Source: JAPPLB01 sp965206655 (lineage in GTDB: Bacteria > Acidobacteriota > Terriglobia > Bryobacterales > UBA6623). From it: a stretch of 64,000 nt of DNA. Every line of letters starts with the position of its first letter. The stretch's first letter is position 1. A program made the position numbers and the translations under genes. The DNA lies in assembly GCA_965206655.1 (NCBI GenBank), contig CBDBKC010000035.1:62001-126000 (forward strand), read 5' to 3'. The notes beneath the pieces are model-generated. The model saw nothing but the letters and a program-made list of their open reading frames with translations, was not told where the DNA came from and made no database searches. Positions 50,793 to 59,558 of the stretch are shown piece by piece.

Positions 50793-51341
50793 ATGGAGGC
50801 CATGTCTGAAGCAGGGATGCTCACCGACGAATTTCTCCACATCAGCCGCCACCAGCTTCGCGAGCGGCTGCGGCGGATTGAGCTTTGTGTTGCCAAGCTG
50901 GATGACGAGCAGCTCTGGGCGCGGGCGCATGAATCAGAGAACGCAGTCGGCAATCTGATTCTGCATCTAGCGGGCAACATTCGGCAATGGATTGTCAGCG
51001 GCGTGGGCGGCGCACAGAGAACTGATACACGCGAGCGTGACGCCGAGTTCACGCAACACGAACCGCTCGGGCGCGAGGAGATCATGTCAGCCTTGCGTCA
51101 GGCGATCGGCGATGCGGATGGTGTTCTGGCGTCGCTCACCGGTGAAGATCTGCTCGTGAAGCGGAAGATTCAGGTCTTCGAAGTAACGGCGCTCCATGCG
51201 GTCTACCACTGCGTGGAGCATCTGGCGGAGCACACCGGGCAGATCGTTTGGGCGACGAAGCGAATGACGGGTGAAGATCTGGGGATCTACGCGCACCTCA
51301 ATGACGCGGAGAGCAAGTCACGCCAAGATCTGATGCCTTAG
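50793..51341 (+). CDS. DinB-family protein
   Basis: The product has 182 residues from ATG 50793; ATG 50802 is preceded more closely by GGAGG and is also possible. The four-helix DinB bundle shows the metal-binding His residues in NLILHLAGNIRQW, HAVYHCVEHLAEHTGQIVWA (two His separated by four). Members bind a metal ion and act as thiol-dependent transferases or have unknown roles. It is 69 bp upstream of the GbsR-type regulator on the same strand. Confidence 0.82.
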   Translation: MEAMSEAGMLTDEFLHISRHQLRERLRRIELCVAKLDDEQLWARAHESENAVGNLILHLAGNIRQWIVSGVGGAQRTDTRERDAEFTQHEPLGREEIMSALRQAIGDADGVLASLTGEDLLVKRKIQVFEVTALHAVYHCVEHLAEHTGQIVWATKRMTGEDLGIYAHLNDAESKSRQDLMP

Positions 51342-51353
51342 ATACCGAGGCAG

Positions 51354-51383
51354 TTGACAAGACATGTACATCCTGTTTATTCT
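51354..51383 (+). promoter_or_regulatory. Sigma70-type promoter for the GbsR-like gene
   Basis: A perfect TTGACA at 51354-51359 and TATTCT (four of six matches) at 51378-51383 are 18 bp apart. The expected transcript start near 51390 leaves about 20 bases before ATG 51410, which supports that start over ATG 51386. Confidence 0.6.
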
Positions 51384-51400
51384 GAATGAACAGAACATTC
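51380..51400. promoter_or_regulatory. Overlapping inverted repeats, probable operator
   Basis: TTCTG-AATGAA-CAGAA (51380-51395) and GAATG-AACAGAA-CATTC (51384-51400) overlap each other and lie at the -10 box and transcript start. This is where a MarR-type dimer would repress its own promoter. Confidence 0.5.
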
Positions 51401-51409
51401 CATAACGTT

Positions 51410-51955
51410 ATGCCAAAACTATCCGCCGTCGCCGAGAAGTACATCCTGCATTGGGGAGAGATGGGAACCCGCTGGGGCGTGAACCGCACGGTGGCCCAGA
51501 TTCACGCCCTGCTTTACCTCTCCCCCGACCCCCTCCACGCCGAAGACATCTCAAGCACCCTCTCGGTCGCGCGCTCCAACGTCTCGACCAGCCTTCATGA
51601 GCTCCAAAGCTGGGGACTGGTCCGTGTGGTCCATCTGCTGGGCGACCGCCGCGACCACTTCGAATCGATGCACGACGTCTGGGAGATGTTCCACGTCATC
51701 CTCGAAGAGCGCAAGCGCCGCGAGATCGACCCGACGTTGCAGGTCTTGCGCTCGTGTGTCGCGGATCTCGACTCGGCCAAGAAACCCGACAAGCATCAGC
51801 GGGAGCGTCTGGCCTCGATGCTCGAGTTCTTCGAAGGCATGACGTCCCTCTACGGCGAAGCCCAGCGGCTGCCGCCCCACACCCTGCGCGCCTGGGTTCG
51901 CGGCAAGGGCAAGGTTCGCAAGTGGATCGATTCTTTGCGGGGCGGGGCTGACTAA
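51410..51955 (+). CDS. GbsR/MarR-family transcriptional regulator
   Basis: The product has 181 residues from ATG 51410. It has the GbsR arrangement: an N-terminal helix (VAEKYILHWGEMGTRWGVNR), a winged helix (LHAEDISSTLSVARSNVSTS as recognition unit) and a long C-terminal helical dimerisation part. It probably controls its own promoter through the palindrome just upstream and perhaps the following membrane protein gene, 24 bp downstream. The inducer is unknown; osmoprotectant-related in some relatives. Confidence 0.88.
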   Translation: MPKLSAVAEKYILHWGEMGTRWGVNRTVAQIHALLYLSPDPLHAEDISSTLSVARSNVSTSLHELQSWGLVRVVHLLGDRRDHFESMHDVWEMFHVILEERKRREIDPTLQVLRSCVADLDSAKKPDKHQRERLASMLEFFEGMTSLYGEAQRLPPHTLRAWVRGKGKVRKWIDSLRGGAD

Positions 51956-51979
51956 AAACTGAGATAGACAGGTGAAACG

Positions 51980-53398
51980 GTGACACGTCTGCTCAACACA
52001 TTTCTGGATCTGTGGCGCTGGGAAGGCGCCATCAGCCGCGAGCGCTTTGCTCTGATCGGGGTCATCGGGTTCGCGATCAAGCACAACCTCGACCGCTTCC
52101 TGGCAACCGTTGTCTTCGATCGCGAGTGGGGGATCTTCAACTATTGGGTCTCGCCGTTCGGCGCGCTGTCGTTGACCGAGTTGCTCGAACAAGAGGGCAG
52201 CTTCATCGCGGCGCTGGTCGCGACTTCACTCCCCTTCATCTGGATCGGCGTGGTTCTTACACTGCGACGCCTGCGGGCGACGGGGCTGCCGGCCTGGATG
52301 GTCGCCGGATTCTTCCTGCCCTTCTTGAACCTGCTGTTCCTGCTGGTGCTGGCGGTGCTACCGTCGTCGGACGATGACGATGCGGTAGCGAGCCGTTCGC
52401 CGGGCGGTTGGATGCACCGCGTCGTGCCCGAGCACCCCATCGGCGCGGCGGCCTTGGGAGCGATGGGAACGAATCTGGCGTTCGTACCCCTAGTGATTCT
52501 CAGCACGGCTGTACTCAACGAGTATGGCTGGGGCCTGTTTGTCGGCATGCCCTTCTGCCTGGGCCTGTTGTCTGTGCTGATCTACGGTTATCACGCGCCG
52601 CGCGGTTTCGTGAGCTGCCTGGTCGTATCCACTGCGGCGGTGCTCATCGCCGGGGGATTCTTGCTGGCGTTCATGATCGAGGGGTTGATCTGTGTGATGA
52701 TGGCCGCGCCGCTGGCTGTGCCCCTGGCTTGGCTGGGCTGCTTCGTCGGTTACCTGATCCAACGTCGCGGGCGACCCAGTGCGGCCGTACCTGTCTTTCC
52801 CGCCCTGATGGCGGCGATACCGCTCACATTTGTACTCGAACCGGCGGTCCGACTCGAGCCACCGACCTACGAAGTCATGAGCGCGATTGAGATCGAAGCT
52901 CCTCCACAGCAGGTCTGGAGCAACGTCGTCGCCTTCGGCGAATTGCCGGAGCCCGAGGATTGGGTTTTCCGCGTTGGCATCGCGCATCCCATCCGGGCCG
53001 AGATTCGGGGTACGGGCGTCGGGGCCGAACGCCATTGTGTCTTCTCGACAGGACCCTTCGTCGAGCCCATCGAAGTGTGGGACGAGCCGAAACTCCTCAA
53101 GTTTTCAGTGACCACCAATCCGGCCCCGATGCAAGAGTGGACGCCTTACGACGAAATCCATCCGCCTCACCTGCGGGGTTTCCTCGAGTCCGAGGGCGGG
53201 CAATTTTATCTTGTCGCCCTCCCCGGCGGCGGCACGCGCCTGGAAGGAACGACTTGGTATCGCCACAGTCTGTGGCCGGCCTCCTACTGGCAACTCTGGT
53301 CCGATGAACTCATACACCGCATCCACATGCGCGTCCTCCGCCACATCAAGCGCCAGGCCGAGGCCTTGTCCAGCGCGGATCACAGCACCGCGCGGTAG
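51980..53398 (+). CDS. Polytopic membrane protein with C-terminal SRPBCC domain
   Basis: The 472-residue product starts with GTG 51980. The first part is DUF805-like (LWRWEGAISRERFALIGVIG) with about six to seven membrane segments up to residue 290. The C-terminal 180 residues form an SRPBCC (polyketide cyclase/START-like) domain: EIEAPPQQVWSNVVAFGELP opens it and WYRHSLWPASYWQLWSDELI closes it. The SRPBCC part may bind a hydrophobic ligand presented from the membrane. It is coupled to the GbsR-type regulator. Its end overlaps the opposing dehydrogenase gene by 19 bp. Confidence 0.82.
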   Translation: MTRLLNTFLDLWRWEGAISRERFALIGVIGFAIKHNLDRFLATVVFDREWGIFNYWVSPFGALSLTELLEQEGSFIAALVATSLPFIWIGVVLTLRRLRATGLPAWMVAGFFLPFLNLLFLLVLAVLPSSDDDDAVASRSPGGWMHRVVPEHPIGAAALGAMGTNLAFVPLVILSTAVLNEYGWGLFVGMPFCLGLLSVLIYGYHAPRGFVSCLVVSTAAVLIAGGFLLAFMIEGLICVMMAAPLAVPLAWLGCFVGYLIQRRGRPSAAVPVFPALMAAIPLTFVLEPAVRLEPPTYEVMSAIEIEAPPQQVWSNVVAFGELPEPEDWVFRVGIAHPIRAEIRGTGVGAERHCVFSTGPFVEPIEVWDEPKLLKFSVTTNPAPMQEWTPYDEIHPPHLRGFLESEGGQFYLVALPGGGTRLEGTTWYRHSLWPASYWQLWSDELIHRIHMRVLRHIKRQAEALSSADHSTAR

Positions 53399-54513
53399 AT
53401 ATCCAGCAGATCAGCCTGAGTAACCGGCCGCGGGTTGAACCGCGCCGTCCACTGGTTCGCCGCCTCCGCGGCCAGTTTGGGCAACTCGCTCTCGGGTATC
53501 TTGTAATCCGTCAATCGTCGTGGGACCGCCGCTTGATCCAAGAGCGACTCTACAGTGTCGATGAGCGCCTGCACGCCAGCGGAACTCGTTTCGACCAAAT
53601 CAGCATAGGCCGCGCCCGCCTCAGCCGCATTGAAGCGAATCACTGCCGGCAGCATCATCCCCACGGCGGCCCCATGGACGACGCCGTAGTGCGCCGTCAA
53701 CGGGTTGGCGCAAGAGTGCGCAATGCCCAGCATCGAGTTCTCAATCGCGGCTCCCGCGAGGTTCGCGCCAAGCTGCATGCCCGCACGGGCATCCATGTCA
53801 TCAGGTTGGGCCAATGCGCGAGGCAAGCTGCGACTGAGCAGACGCCACGCTGCCCGCGAATACATCTTCGAGACGGGGTTTCGCTTGCTGCAAACCCACG
53901 TTTCGAGCGCATGAGAGACAGCGTCAACCCCAGTTAAAGCCGTCACCCGAGCCGGCTGCGAGAGGGTCAGCTCAGGATCAAGAATAGAGATGGCCGCGGC
54001 AGCCTTGAGGTCGCCACACGCCATTTTTTGGTGCGTTTCCGGGTCGGCGATCAACGCGAACGACTGCGCCTCGCTGCCCGTGCCCGCGGTCGTCGGAATG
54101 GCAATCAGCGGCAACATCTCCTTCGCCGCCTTGCCAACGCCCCAGTAATCCCGCATCCGGCCACCGTTGGTCAGCAGGAAGTTGACGCCCTTGGCGCAGT
54201 CCATCGAGCTGCCGCCGCCCAGGCCGACGATCAGATCCGGCCTGAAGTCGTTGGCGACAGCCAATCCAGCGTCGACGTGCTCGGTCGTCGGATTTTCCTC
54301 GACCTCGGTGAAGGTCATGGACGCCAATCCCGATCCTTGCAGCGAGCGCAGCACGCGATCCGTGTGCCCCACCGCAACGATGCCGGGATCCGACACAACC
54401 AAAACCCGGCTCCCGCCTAATTCGAGCGCGAGTTCCCCCGCCCGCTCGACCGCGCCGGTCTCGAACACCACGCGGGTGCGCGGCCGGAAGTCAAACGGGT
54501 TCAGAGATTCCAC
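53380..54513 (-). CDS. Iron-containing alcohol dehydrogenase
   Basis: The 377-residue protein has the group III fold: GLGGGSSMDCAKGVNFLLT (NAD site), AIPTTAGTGSEAQSFALI, and metal ligands in DAVSHALETWV, GIAHSCANPLTAHYG and VVHGAAVGM. It probably reduces or oxidises a short aldehyde or hydroxy acid. It follows the adenylating enzyme by 21 bp on the same strand. The pair may activate an acid and then reduce the aldehyde, but no reductase module for the acyl intermediate is seen. Confidence 0.87.
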   Translation of the reverse strand: MESLNPFDFRPRTRVVFETGAVERAGELALELGGSRVLVVSDPGIVAVGHTDRVLRSLQGSGLASMTFTEVEENPTTEHVDAGLAVANDFRPDLIVGLGGGSSMDCAKGVNFLLTNGGRMRDYWGVGKAAKEMLPLIAIPTTAGTGSEAQSFALIADPETHQKMACGDLKAAAAISILDPELTLSQPARVTALTGVDAVSHALETWVCSKRNPVSKMYSRAAWRLLSRSLPRALAQPDDMDARAGMQLGANLAGAAIENSMLGIAHSCANPLTAHYGVVHGAAVGMMLPAVIRFNAAEAGAAYADLVETSSAGVQALIDTVESLLDQAAVPRRLTDYKIPESELPKLAAEAANQWTARFNPRPVTQADLLDIYRAVL

Positions 54514-54534
54514 GGATACGCCTTACGGGAGGAA

Positions 54535-55629
54535 TCAGTAAACCCCGACCGCTACTGTCGTGCCCGTTTTTGAAAACGGCCGAACGTTGCGAACTCCATC
54601 CCAAGGGTAGAGTTCGATTGGAGCTTCCCGCTCACACTCGTCGCGCTCGGGGAAGCGCGGCATGAAGAACTCTTTCGTCAAGGTCGTCAGCAAGACGCGT
54701 CCGGTCTCGCCGTAACCGACCAGCGTATCCATCTCATCCGGATCGACGACCTGACTGACAGCCCGCGGCTGCGGCGGGTAGTAGATGATCGCGTGGTCGT
54801 CCGCCGGATCGAACGGTTTGTGGCAGGCGAGGCCCATCAGAGTGTTGCCGTAGGTGGCGGCGAAGTAGGCGCCTTCCAGGAGTTCTTCACGGGCGAAGCG
54901 ATGGAATTGCGGGGTCATCTCCGTCCCGCCGCAAAACACACCGGTGACGCCCTTTTCCTTGAGGGAAACGCGGTCGGCGAGGGCCTCCAACAACTTCGGT
55001 GTAGTAAACAGACACTTGATGTTCGGATGACTGTCTAGGATGATCACCGCCTGATCAATACAGTGCTGCTTATAAGCTTCGGCTTCCTTGAAGTCACCGC
55101 GCTTGAGCAGCTTGATGACCCAGCGGGGGTCCAGATCGACCTGAAAACAAATGCCGCCGCGCACCTGCGCCAAGTGTTCTACAGCCAGCCGCAAGCGCCG
55201 CGGGCCTGACGGCCCCACCTGAATCCAATCCGAGTCGGGCGGGAAGAATTCGTCCGGCAACGTGTGGCTGAATTCCGAGTAGTCGATGCGGAAGTCTTCG
55301 ATGTTGATGCGGCTCTTGGGAACGCCCGTCGTCCCTCCGGTTTCGAAAACGTAGATCGGCTTATCGGCGTACGCCTTAGGAACCCAGCGCCGGACCGGAC
55401 CGCCGCGCAGACATTCATCCTCGAAGAATCCAAAGCGCTTCAGATCATCGAAGCCCTTGATTTCTTGCCGGGGATCCCAGTCTAACTTCGACGCGTAGTC
55501 GAGCCAAAACGGACAGCCCGTTTCAGGATCAAAGTGCCAAGCCACAATCTCACGCACATGGGCGTCAAGACGTTCGCGCGCGGCATCAAATTTCGGTTGC
55601 AGTTCGGCGGAGACTTCCGTAGTTGCCAT
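54535..55629 (-). CDS. Adenylate-forming enzyme, phenylacetate-CoA ligase-like
   Basis: The product has 364 residues from ATG 55629; TTG 55644 would add five. The P-loop of the ANL superfamily is FETGGTTGVPKSRINIED, and the A5-like motif is YFAATYGNTLMGLA. Motif A8 is seen as YGETGRVLLTTL. The C-terminal subdomain is short and ends soon after, so the protein lacks a typical full thioesterification domain. It probably activates a carboxylic acid as the adenylate. It lies directly before the iron alcohol dehydrogenase gene. Confidence 0.8.
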   Translation of the reverse strand: MATTEVSAELQPKFDAARERLDAHVREIVAWHFDPETGCPFWLDYASKLDWDPRQEIKGFDDLKRFGFFEDECLRGGPVRRWVPKAYADKPIYVFETGGTTGVPKSRINIEDFRIDYSEFSHTLPDEFFPPDSDWIQVGPSGPRRLRLAVEHLAQVRGGICFQVDLDPRWVIKLLKRGDFKEAEAYKQHCIDQAVIILDSHPNIKCLFTTPKLLEALADRVSLKEKGVTGVFCGGTEMTPQFHRFAREELLEGAYFAATYGNTLMGLACHKPFDPADDHAIIYYPPQPRAVSQVVDPDEMDTLVGYGETGRVLLTTLTKEFFMPRFPERDECEREAPIELYPWDGVRNVRPFSKTGTTVAVGVY

Positions 55630-55692
55630 GTTCTTTATCGTCAAAGGGCACGGCGCAACGCACCCTACTTTCCGGTTCTGTGGATCCCGCTC

Positions 55693-57117
55693 CTATTTGC
55701 CTCCGATGGCGTAGAGATGTGAGCGGGTCATGATAAAAAGGGTACCGTTTGCAACGACGGGCGTGCTGTAGATGGTATTCCCGAAGTTGATCTCAGAGAG
55801 CACTTCCAAGACGGGGCCTGCCTTCATAACGGTCAAATCGCCGTCTTCGTCGCCCAGCATCACCTTGCCGTCGACCACGTAGGGCGAACCCCAAACGGCC
55901 GCGAACATATCGTGCTCCCACAGCTTCTTGCCCGTCTCAACATCGAGCGCGTGGAAGAACCCGCTGAAATTGGGCGCGTAGAGAACACCATCGTCGATGG
56001 CGACAGTTGAGATCGTTCGCCGAAAGTCATGGTGCCACACCACCCCTGTCTTCGTAACGTCGCCCTTCTTCGTTCCGTCGATGGCCCACAGGTGCCCGAC
56101 GCCTTCACCATGTTCGGGGTCTTGGCCAACGGCTACGAAGACCTTGTCGTCGTAGATGACTGGTGTCGCAATGATGTTGTTGCGGTCGCCGCGGCCCTGC
56201 TTCCACTCGGATCCTTTCGGGTTGCAGTCGAACGTCCAAATGAGCTTCCCTGTCTTCGGCGCGAAACTGCGCAGCCAACCGTCGCCGCCGGCGAAGATCA
56301 CTTGGGGAACGCCCAGGATGTCGCCATATGCCGGTGAAGCCCACTGGCCATGGAGGATCGCGTCGCCGGGGGAGGCGTCCTCCCAGATGATCTCTCCCGT
56401 GAGCCGGTTGATCGCCAGAAAGCTTGGCGCGTCAGGGAACGGGATGTTGATGTGGCTCTCGTCCACGCCGTTTGAGGTATTGACGAAAAGGATGTCATCA
56501 ATGATCAAGGGCGATGTCGCCGCCATGTTGTGCGGGAACACGCCGAGTTCCTCGTACATGTCGAGCTTCCAGATGACGTCTCCATCCGTTTCCGACGTCT
56601 CCGTCTCTTCCGTGTAGGGGCCGTCGTTCTTTCCGTCCCGGAAACCCTCGGTGTCGACCGCGATGATCTCCGCTCGGTTCGAAACGTAGTAGGCGACCTT
56701 GCCCGCCACCGCCGGAGATGAACAGACGCCCTGCTCGGGCCAGTCGTTGACCCGCCCGGCCTCGAGTTTCGCGTGTGTCATTTGCCACAGAAATTCTCCG
56801 TCGGACTCCCGGAAGCACATCACAACCCCGCGGTCACCGCCCAGCTTCGGATTCCGCAGCAGCTCGTTGTTGGTGCCGACAAAGATCTTGCCGTCGGCCA
56901 CGACGGGGTTGCCGTAGGACTGCGAGCCCAGCTCGGCCGCCCACTTCACGTTCGTTTTGGACTTAATGTCCCACGTGCGGGGGATGCCCTTTTCGTCCGA
57001 GACCATGTTGCGGTCCGGCCGGCCGCCCCACATCGGCCAGTCAGCGCCGAAACTCGGGAGGGCAAGCGCCGTGACCAGGGCGAGTATCGAGAAGAGGATC
57101 AAGCTTCGAAATTTCAT
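55693..57117 (-). CDS. Exported PQQ-type beta-propeller protein, copy 1
   Basis: The product has 474 residues from ATG 57117. A signal peptide (LILFSILALVTALALPSFGA) precedes a beta-propeller of PQQ-repeat type: DWPMWGGRPDRNMVSDEKGI, VVADGKIFVGTNNEL and YAPNFSGFFHALDVETGKKL. No cytochrome domain or PQQ-binding Cys-Cys pair is visible, so binding of PQQ is uncertain and a structural role is possible. It follows the larger propeller gene by 65 bp on the same strand. Confidence 0.83.
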   Translation of the reverse strand: MKFRSLILFSILALVTALALPSFGADWPMWGGRPDRNMVSDEKGIPRTWDIKSKTNVKWAAELGSQSYGNPVVADGKIFVGTNNELLRNPKLGGDRGVVMCFRESDGEFLWQMTHAKLEAGRVNDWPEQGVCSSPAVAGKVAYYVSNRAEIIAVDTEGFRDGKNDGPYTEETETSETDGDVIWKLDMYEELGVFPHNMAATSPLIIDDILFVNTSNGVDESHINIPFPDAPSFLAINRLTGEIIWEDASPGDAILHGQWASPAYGDILGVPQVIFAGGDGWLRSFAPKTGKLIWTFDCNPKGSEWKQGRGDRNNIIATPVIYDDKVFVAVGQDPEHGEGVGHLWAIDGTKKGDVTKTGVVWHHDFRRTISTVAIDDGVLYAPNFSGFFHALDVETGKKLWEHDMFAAVWGSPYVVDGKVMLGDEDGDLTVMKAGPVLEVLSEINFGNTIYSTPVVANGTLFIMTRSHLYAIGGK

Positions 57118-57182
57118 AGGGTCGTCCAAGTTCGGCGCAATCGGATACGGTCCGGAAGAACCGCCCCGGCCCATCTTCGCGG

Positions 57183-59405
57183 CTATCCCCCGGCGGGAGT
57201 CACCTTAATATTGTCGTACGAAATGTCCGCGGCCGAGTAGCCGTAAATGCCGGGGCTGCCATGCGTGTGGGGTAAAGTGTCCTCGGCTTCAATTGTCCAT
57301 TCGTCCGGCTCCGCTTCACTCTTTTTCCACACCTTACCGCGAACCGTAGCCTTCTCGCCCCCGTCGGCGACATCCACCCGCAGCTTCATCCGATACCAGA
57401 CGTCCGTATCGAACTCGAAAGGGATCACCTTAGAAAAGCGGATCAGCTCTGACAGCCAAGTGCGGATCATCAACTTCTTGCGGTTACCCATCATCGCCAA
57501 GGTATAGCGGTGCGAAACGAGTCCGATGTCCGGCTTGCGGCGGCCTTGTTGGGCCCCCATAACGTCCGCCTCGACGACATACCCTGAAGCTGCCGGATCC
57601 CCGAAGAACACCGTCGTCCGCCAGCTACGGCGATTCCCGGATGGCTTCCTCAGCACTTTACCGCCACCCTCGGCCGGAGCCACGGCGAATCGTCCCCGCG
57701 TGGCATTCCAGCCCGGCGGAACCGACTTATCTTCGTACGAATCAAAGCTTTCGGTGAATGGGACAGCCGGCCGCGCACTCACGCGGGAGGCGCCCTTTAG
57801 CCCGCCCACCGTGGCGACCAACATCCCGCCCTGGAAGTTCGAATCCGCGCTGAGTGTCAACTTGCCGGAAGACGATACGTCTCCGTTAAGCCCCTCCAAC
57901 GACCATTCCGCCTTTGACTCGCCAATAAATCGCCCATTGGCGTCAAAGGTCCGGGCGACAAACTTGTAAGAGCCTCCCGGCGCAAGGATCACTTCCGCGG
58001 GCACAACCTGAACGTGCCCCGCAACCGCGCCTCCCGGCGCCCTGTTCGAAACAGCCTTGGCGGCTTTGGGCGGCGCGGCAGCAGCGGTTTTGCTCCCGAT
58101 CGCGTACAGGACACTCGCCGTCATGAGGTAGACACGCCCATTCGCCACGGCGGGCGACCCGTTAATCTGCGTGGCGCTGCCGTCGGGATTCTTAAACTCC
58201 TCAACGTGCAGTACATCGGGTGGCTCGCGTCCGTTCATCTTCAGTGTGTGGAATTTGCCGTCGACGTCGGCGACATAGATTTTCCCGTCGACAATGATCG
58301 GCGAGGCCTTCTGAGCAATGCCGATGTTGTGAAGCCAGAGTTGCTCACCTGTCGAGGCGTCGAAGGCCACGAGATTCGCCGAATTGTCGACGTGGTAGAG
58401 GATTCCGTCATGGTGAGCCGGTGAGGCATAGCCGGCCCCGAATCCATCCACCTTCCACGCTTCCCTCGGTTTGCCCTCTGCGACCTGGCTCGCGTCCAAG
58501 TGGACCAAGCGCCCCATAGCCGTGCTCTCATCGACGTTCTCTTCACTGTGAGAAGCGTAAACATGGTGGCCGTTCACCAAGACGGAAGAATTGATGCCGC
58601 GCTTGCTGAGCGGGAAAGCCCAAACCTTCTTACCGGTCGCCACCTGTAGGGCATAGATGCCGCCGTCGCCGTTGCCCGTGATGAGTAGCCGCTCGCCATC
58701 AATGACCTCCACCACGGGGACCGAGTAGGTCGTATCTTTGGGGGCGCCGCCCGGCGTCGAAATCCACACGATCTCGCCGCTGCTCTTGTCGAGTGCGAAG
58801 AAGCGGTGACGCGGTATGAAATTGCCGCCCCAGCCGGCCGTCAGAAAGCTGACGATCACTAGATCGCCGTCGACAAGCGGGTCAACCGTGCGGCCGCCGA
58901 AGCCCGAGATACGTCCGACTTCTTCACCGAACGATCGCGACCAGACAATCTTGCCGTCGCGGTCAAAACATATGACCATTCCCTCAACGCCATGGGAGTA
59001 GACATAGCCGGTGTCCGGATCGCCGGCCAAACTGGCCCAGCCGACACGGTGATGCGGAATGTCCGTCTGGAAGATGTTGTAGCGATGCTCCCAGCGGATC
59101 TCGCCGGTTTCCGCGTCCAGGCACACGACTCTTTCCTGCCATCTCGTGGCGTCCTCGGGCTCGGCCAGCGTGATAACACAGACCCGGCCGTCCAGAACGA
59201 TCGGAGTCGACCGCCCCCCGATCGGGGCTTTCCAGAGCAGGTCCTGGCCCTCTTGTGACCATTTTTCAGGCAAACCCGCCTCTGCCGACACACCATCGGC
59301 ATTGACCCCACGCCAAGTGGGCCAGTCCGCCGCTGACGACGGGAGATGGATCGCTAACGCGAAGCCGAATACAAGCAAAATTCGCACTGTGGGACGCAAC
59401 AGCAT
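57183..59405 (-). CDS. Exported PQQ-type beta-propeller protein, copy 2, with C-terminal Ig and lectin-like domains
   Basis: The product has 740 residues from ATG 59405, 8 bp after GGAG. A signal peptide (ILLVFGFALAIHLPSSAAD) is followed by seven or so PQQ-type repeats to about residue 435 (DWPTWRGVNADGVSAEAGLP; ALQVATGKKVWAFPLSKRG). An Ala/Pro linker leads to an Ig-like domain (VVPAEVILAPGGSYKFVART) and a concanavalin-like beta domain (FTESFDSYEDKSVPPGWNAT). Those additions suggest glycan or surface binding. It is related to the neighbour at 55693 by propeller type only. Confidence 0.83.
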   Translation of the reverse strand: MLLRPTVRILLVFGFALAIHLPSSAADWPTWRGVNADGVSAEAGLPEKWSQEGQDLLWKAPIGGRSTPIVLDGRVCVITLAEPEDATRWQERVVCLDAETGEIRWEHRYNIFQTDIPHHRVGWASLAGDPDTGYVYSHGVEGMVICFDRDGKIVWSRSFGEEVGRISGFGGRTVDPLVDGDLVIVSFLTAGWGGNFIPRHRFFALDKSSGEIVWISTPGGAPKDTTYSVPVVEVIDGERLLITGNGDGGIYALQVATGKKVWAFPLSKRGINSSVLVNGHHVYASHSEENVDESTAMGRLVHLDASQVAEGKPREAWKVDGFGAGYASPAHHDGILYHVDNSANLVAFDASTGEQLWLHNIGIAQKASPIIVDGKIYVADVDGKFHTLKMNGREPPDVLHVEEFKNPDGSATQINGSPAVANGRVYLMTASVLYAIGSKTAAAAPPKAAKAVSNRAPGGAVAGHVQVVPAEVILAPGGSYKFVARTFDANGRFIGESKAEWSLEGLNGDVSSSGKLTLSADSNFQGGMLVATVGGLKGASRVSARPAVPFTESFDSYEDKSVPPGWNATRGRFAVAPAEGGGKVLRKPSGNRRSWRTTVFFGDPAASGYVVEADVMGAQQGRRKPDIGLVSHRYTLAMMGNRKKLMIRTWLSELIRFSKVIPFEFDTDVWYRMKLRVDVADGGEKATVRGKVWKKSEAEPDEWTIEAEDTLPHTHGSPGIYGYSAADISYDNIKVTPAGG

Positions 59406-59558
59406 GGGCTTCTCCAGGTCCGCCATTCTATCAAATGACGTTTCTCGTCCCACTTCCGGTTACGGTCCTGTTTCGATCCGGCGACCGCCGGAACGCTTCC
59501 GACCCAGGCCCGACCCGTTAGCTAAGATAGGGAGGGACACGCTGTTTCTCGGCCCACT

